Shown here piece by piece: positions 15,945 to 18,414 of a DNA stretch of 18,414 nucleotides. Position numbers and translations under genes: made by a program. The stretch is taken from contig CAMIMK010000026.1 in NCBI GenBank assembly GCA_946221765.1, positions 1 to 18,414 on the forward strand, given 5' to 3'. Under the pieces are notes generated by a model, which saw only the letters and a list, made by a program, of their open reading frames with translations, did not search any database and was not told where the DNA came from. The stretch is from an uncultured Rhodovulum sp. GTDB taxonomy: Bacteria; Pseudomonadota; Alphaproteobacteria; Rhodobacterales; Rhodobacteraceae. Each line of letters begins with the position of its first letter. The first letter of the stretch is position 1.

Positions 15945-16080
15945 CGACAGATATCCTTTCCTGTTTCGTGGGTTGAATGGGTTTCCGGCTGGCGGACCGA
16001 TCGGCTCGCCGACGGCTTCGAGCCACGCCCGAGGAGCCGTCACGCTGTGCAATTGCCGAAGATGACGCGACGGCTTCGAC
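15945..16080 (-). promoter_or_regulatory. glpR-araC intergenic gap with 12-bp direct repeat and hairpin
   Basis: The bases CGACGGCTTCGA occur twice, at 16010-16021 and 16068-16079, 58 bases apart. The first copy is also the left arm of an inverted repeat GACGGCT/AGCCGTC (16011-16017 with 16035-16041). No T-run is present, so this is not an intrinsic terminator. Repeated half-sites upstream of an AraC-type gene suggest an autoregulatory binding region or an internal promoter. Confidence 0.35.
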
Positions 16081-16860
16081 TTACGCGCCAGTCTCGAATT
16101 GTGCGTCAGACGCGATGATAAGCTGTGGCCCAGCCTCCTTGACCATCCGGCAGGCCGACTCGCCGGGGCTGACATCGCACACCAGCGTGCCAACTTCCCT
16201 CAGATGCGCGACCCTCACTGGCGCGGCCCGCTCGAACTTAGTCGCGTCAGCGACAAGGATCGTGTTGCGCGCGCTGCGCAGCACCGCCTGTGTGACCTTC
16301 ACCTCTCGATAGTCATAGTCGAGCAGGGTCCCGTCCCCGTCGATTGCAGACGCACCGAGGACTGCGTAATCGACGCGATACTGCTCTACGAATTCGACCG
16401 CCGCTTCCCCGACGACACCGGCATCGGAGCGTCGCACCGTGCCCCCGGCGATTACCACCTCTAAGTTGGGGTATGGCCGCATCATGTTTGCGACCATCAG
16501 GTCGTTCGTCACGACAAGTAGTCCGGTATGCTGGAGGAGTTCCTGCGCCACGGCTCCGGTCGTTGTGCCGATGGCAACGAACACCGAGGCCCGCTCCGGC
16601 ACGAGTGTTGCGACCGCGCGTGCGATCGCCATCTTTCCCTCAGCCGCGAAGCTCCGCCGCGCTTCGTAACCGACATTCTCCGCACCTGAGGAAATCATCG
16701 CACCGCCATGCATGCGGGCCAGCAACTTGCGCTCGCAGAGCTCGTTGAGATCCTTGCGAATTGTCTGCGGTGTCACATCGAAACGTTGCGACAACTCATC
16801 GACGGAGACCTTTCCCTGATGCCTGGCCAAATCGAGAATCAAGTGATGCCGTGTCAACAT
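16081..16860 (-). CDS. glpR: DeoR-family regulator, GlpR type
   Basis: The 259-aa protein has an N-terminal DeoR HTH (SVDELSQRFDVTPQTIRKDLNELCERKLLARMHGGA, 19-54) and a C-terminal sugar-phosphate sensor domain with the phosphate loop FVAIGTTTG (94-102), VVTNDLMVA and GTLLDYDYREVKV. GlpR repressors of this type release DNA when glycerol-3-phosphate accumulates. ATG 16860 was chosen; a GTG at 16881 would add seven residues. It is the first gene of the minus-strand operon, and the AT-rich region just upstream carries repeated CGAAA/TTTCG half-sites. Membership in DeoR is certain; GlpR is inferred from the adjoining glp genes. Confidence 0.9.
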   Translation of the reverse strand: MLTRHHLILDLARHQGKVSVDELSQRFDVTPQTIRKDLNELCERKLLARMHGGAMISSGAENVGYEARRSFAAEGKMAIARAVATLVPERASVFVAIGTTTGAVAQELLQHTGLLVVTNDLMVANMMRPYPNLEVVIAGGTVRRSDAGVVGEAAVEFVEQYRVDYAVLGASAIDGDGTLLDYDYREVKVTQAVLRSARNTILVADATKFERAAPVRVAHLREVGTLVCDVSPGESACRMVKEAGPQLIIASDAQFETGA

Positions 16861-16921
16861 TGTTTCTTCTTTCGTTCTCACCCTCAGGCACGCGACTTAG
16901 CGTGATATCTTCTTTTTTACC

Positions 16922-16980
16922 CATATACGAACTATTTCGAAGTATCAAACGAAATTTACGAAACATCCGCCTTTTCGTTT
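16922..16980 (-). promoter_or_regulatory. Candidate promoter and GlpR operator upstream of glpR
   Basis: This AT-rich stretch contains half-sites TTTCG (16935-16939), CGAAA (16950-16954), CGAAA (16959-16963) and TTTCG (16973-16977), plus a variant CGAAC at 16928-16932. ATTTCG/CGAAAT makes an inverted repeat, and the two CGAAA copies are spaced 9 bases, typical of DeoR-type tandem sites. A possible minus-strand promoter is TTGATA (16943-16948) with TATATG (16922-16927), with a spacer of 15 that is a little short. Repressor sites overlapping the promoter would explain glycerol-dependent control. Confidence 0.5.
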
Positions 16981-16997
16981 TAAGGAATGGCTCGTCC

Positions 16998-17048
16998 TTG
17001 GGGGCGCGGATCGCGGCGCTCGAGGCGGGGCAGGATCCAGCGCCCTGA
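16998..17048 (+). pseudogene. Last codons of a second phage tail protein
   Basis: The frame ends LGARIAALEAGQDPAP and stop. It matches in sense the end of the S74 tail protein of the left module (LRARVAALEAKVPDPT), including the coiled-coil heptads. Everything upstream has been replaced by the glp promoter region, so the junction lies near 16985-16998. It is followed, after a 109-base gap like that of the left copy, by a homologous membrane protein gene. Confidence 0.6.
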
Positions 17049-17157
17049 GATCTTGGGACAGGCGGGAAATGCCCCCAAAGGGCGTTCGTCTCCGTCGTCC
17101 GCCCTCCGTCCCATTCCCACCGCGCGCTGGCGGTGGATCCTAATCAGGAGAACCTGC

Positions 17158-17469
17158 ATGCATTTCCAGACCTGGCTCCCGCGGCTTGCAGGGCTCATTC
17201 GCGATGCCATGGCGATCGGTGCAGCATTCTCGCTCGTCTTCAGCACGCTCGCCATGGTGCTCTGGCTGGCCTTCGCGGATCCGCTGATCGCGCGCCTGCG
17301 CAGCGCCACGGCCCGCATGCGCGGTCGGCTCGTGCTGAACGGCGCGACCGAAATCCGCGGCTCCCTCGGCGAAATCTCCGCCACCCACGTCTCGCTCGCC
17401 ACCGCGATCTGGCTGCAGACCATGGTGCCGCTGACGGCAGGCGATACCGTCGAGCTTGTCTTATCCTGA
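17158..17469 (+). pseudogene. Second phage membrane protein, cut by IS110-type insertion
   Basis: The 103-aa product is a diverged homologue of the protein encoded from 4462. Both have AGLIRDAMAIGA at residues 11-22, a transmembrane helix to about residue 38 and DPLIARLR. The copy ends VELVLS where the left copy continues VVLVLFVERTEVG, so about half the protein is missing. The loss coincides with the left end of an IS110-family element near 17464. CAGGAG at 17145-17150 supports ATG 17158. A truncated membrane-anchored product could still be made but is probably non-functional. Confidence 0.62.
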
Positions 17470-18360
17470 ATCCGGCTCCTGAGTTAGAAGGGAGCCACTG
17501 CCCCCCACGCCATTTATGGTGGGCAGTGGCGGCGGCTGGATCGCAATGAGCTGGGTCGTGATGGACCGTCCTGCAGTTTGATCAGACGCCGTCTTCACCA
17601 AAGGGCCTGAACGGATACGCGTGTGACGATTCACGCATGACAAGCATAGGACATGGCGAAGATGACAGATCATACCATTGGCCTGGACATTTCGAAATCC
17701 CGTCTGGATGTATTCCGGCTGGAAGATGCTGCAGCGCAGCGCTTCGAAAATTCGGCGGCGGGATTTCGCGCTCTGCGAAAATGGCTGGGCGAGGTACCGA
17801 TAGCGCGGATTGTGTTCGAGCCGACGGGACCATATCACAAGGCGTTCGAGGCGGCGCTCGGCGGAACGTTTCCTTTGGTCAAGGTGAACCCGCTGCAAGC
17901 GCGCCGGTTTGCAGAGGCGCACGGTACCAGGGCCAAGACCGATGCGGTGGATGCGCAGATGTTGGCACGGATGGGAGCGGCGTTCGACCTTGCACCCCAA
18001 GCACCGCGTTCCAAGGAATCGCTGGTTCTCCGGGACTTGCACGTTGCGCGCACCGGATTGATCAAGGATCGCACAAGACTGCGAAACCGCGCCAGAACCC
18101 AGGATATCGCGGTGCTGAAACGTCAGGCCATGGCGCGGCTCGGTCAAATGGAACGACAGATTGCCGAACTGGATGCCGAGATCGCGGCGTTGATCGAGGC
18201 ACGGGAGACCACTGCACGCATACGCGATATTCTGTGCTCCATACCCGGGATCAGCACAGTCACGGCCGCAGTCATGCTGACACTACTTCCGGAGATCGGC
18301 GCGCTTGAGCGCAAAAAGGTGGCAAGCCTCGCTGGCCTCGCACCGATCACCCGCCAATCC
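17464..18360 (+). mobile_element. Second IS110-family element, right part lost
   Basis: The left boundary is inferred from the point where the phage membrane protein is cut (about 17464). The element has a non-coding left end of about 190 bases followed by the transposase gene from 17653. Similarity to the family ends near 18360, where a different sequence begins. It differs clearly from the IS110-type copy at 2552, both in protein sequence and in the length of its left end. Confidence 0.6.
17470..17652 (+). ncRNA. Candidate bridge RNA region in the left end of the IS110 element
   Basis: IS110-group elements such as IS621 are known to express a structured RNA of roughly 180 nt from the left end that guides target and donor recognition. 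This 183-base gap is non-coding, precedes the recombinase directly, and contains a strong stem: GCCACTGCCC (17494-17503) with GGGCAGTGGC (17521-17530), extended inward by CCA/TGG around a short loop. Downstream stretches (17531-17600) could form the guide loops, but I could not assign them. The call rests on position, length and one clear hairpin. Confidence 0.45.
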
Positions 18361-18390
18361 GAGAGTGTCCGATCTTTTGTGTATGAGTGA
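17653..18390 (+). pseudogene. IS110-family transposase, C-terminally truncated
   Basis: The 245-aa frame has the full RuvC-like DEDD domain: D12 (GLDISKSRLDVF), E56 (VFEPTGPYH), D97 and D100 (KTDAVDAQML). A coiled coil (about 140-185) and the start of the Transposase_20 domain follow (ILCSIPGISTVTAAVML, ASLAGLAPITRQS). Family members normally run to about 300-340 aa and carry the catalytic serine in the part that is missing here. After Ser236 the reading switches to unrelated residues and a stop. ATG 17653 follows a weak AGGA. The element should be immobile unless a full-length copy acts in trans. Confidence 0.8.
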
Positions 18391-18414
18391 TCCGGTCCAT
18401 GCTTCACCGAAAGG
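18361..18414. mobile_element. Probable end of another insertion sequence at the window edge
   Basis: The bases GAGAGTGTCCGATCTTTTGT begin exactly where the IS110 transposase loses its family sequence. They resemble the terminal repeat of IS256-type (mutator) elements from memory. Only 54 bases are visible, so neither the family nor the orientation can be confirmed. Confidence 0.3.

Noticed and set aside
16011..16041. Intrinsic terminator between glpR and the AraC-family gene
   Set aside because: The stem is only 7 bp with a 17-base loop and no T-run follows on the minus strand.
15945..16193. N-terminal extension of the AraC-family protein
   Set aside because: The residues are low-complexity and overlap the end of glpR; ATG 15944 has a ribosome binding site.
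5852..16997. The metabolic operon as cargo of a composite transposon
   Set aside because: The flanking insertion sequences are of different families (IS630/IS30 on one side, IS110 on the other), not in matched copies, and no target duplication is visible.
1..18414. CRISPR array, tRNA or rRNA gene
   Set aside because: No regularly spaced repeats, cloverleaf or rRNA signature sequence was recognised on reading both strands; a tRNA scan was not possible.

Overview
The window is high-GC DNA with the gene style of an alphaproteobacterium, probably close to Rhodobacterales. This rests on the codon usage, the prophage gene order (RuvC-like resolvase, DUF6362-like protein, ParB-methylase), a GlpV-type glycerol-binding protein and abundant IS110/IS630-type elements. 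No rRNA, tRNA or CRISPR array was recognised. The species cannot be named from the sequence alone.

Left part (1-5851), plus strand: a heavily eroded prophage. A strong leader hairpin precedes three tightly coupled phage genes: a RuvC-like resolvase, a 66-aa protein and a DUF6362-like HTH protein. A gene-free stretch with two REP-like palindromes follows, then a ParB/DNA-methyltransferase gene cut off just after its DPPY motif. At the cut lies an IS110-family transposase whose last codons run in frame into the C-terminal half of a phage tail protein with an S74 intramolecular-chaperone domain. The terminase, head and tail genes expected between methylase and tail tip are missing. A small membrane protein follows, whose 3' end is replaced by a dead IS630 copy that contains a fragment of an IS30 element.

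Middle part (5900-16860), minus strand: nine intact genes, all transcribed right to left. In transcription order they are a GlpR-type DeoR regulator, an AraC-family regulator, glycerol kinase GlpK, glycerol-3-phosphate dehydrogenase GlpD, glycerol facilitator GlpF, a GlpV-like Tat-exported substrate-binding protein, class I fructose-1,6-bisphosphatase, ADP-glucose pyrophosphorylase GlgC and a DhnA-type class I fructose-bisphosphate aldolase. Together they describe a route from glycerol uptake through DHAP and fructose bisphosphate to ADP-glucose, the glycogen precursor. Triosephosphate isomerase, phosphoglucose isomerase, phosphoglucomutase and glycogen synthase would have to come from elsewhere. 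The AT-rich region upstream of glpR carries repeated CGAAA/TTTCG half-sites that look like the operon's operator.

Right part (16998-18414), plus strand: a second, diverged copy of the phage end module (last codons of a tail protein, then the membrane protein). It is interrupted by another IS110-family element with a roughly 190-nt structured left end, a good candidate for a bridge RNA. That transposase gene is itself broken near the window edge, apparently by a further element.

The main points of interest are the glycerol-to-ADP-glucose operon with an orphan ABC-type binding protein, the transposase/tail-protein fusion that marks a large prophage deletion, the paired phage remnants on both sides of the metabolic operon, and the candidate bridge RNA.
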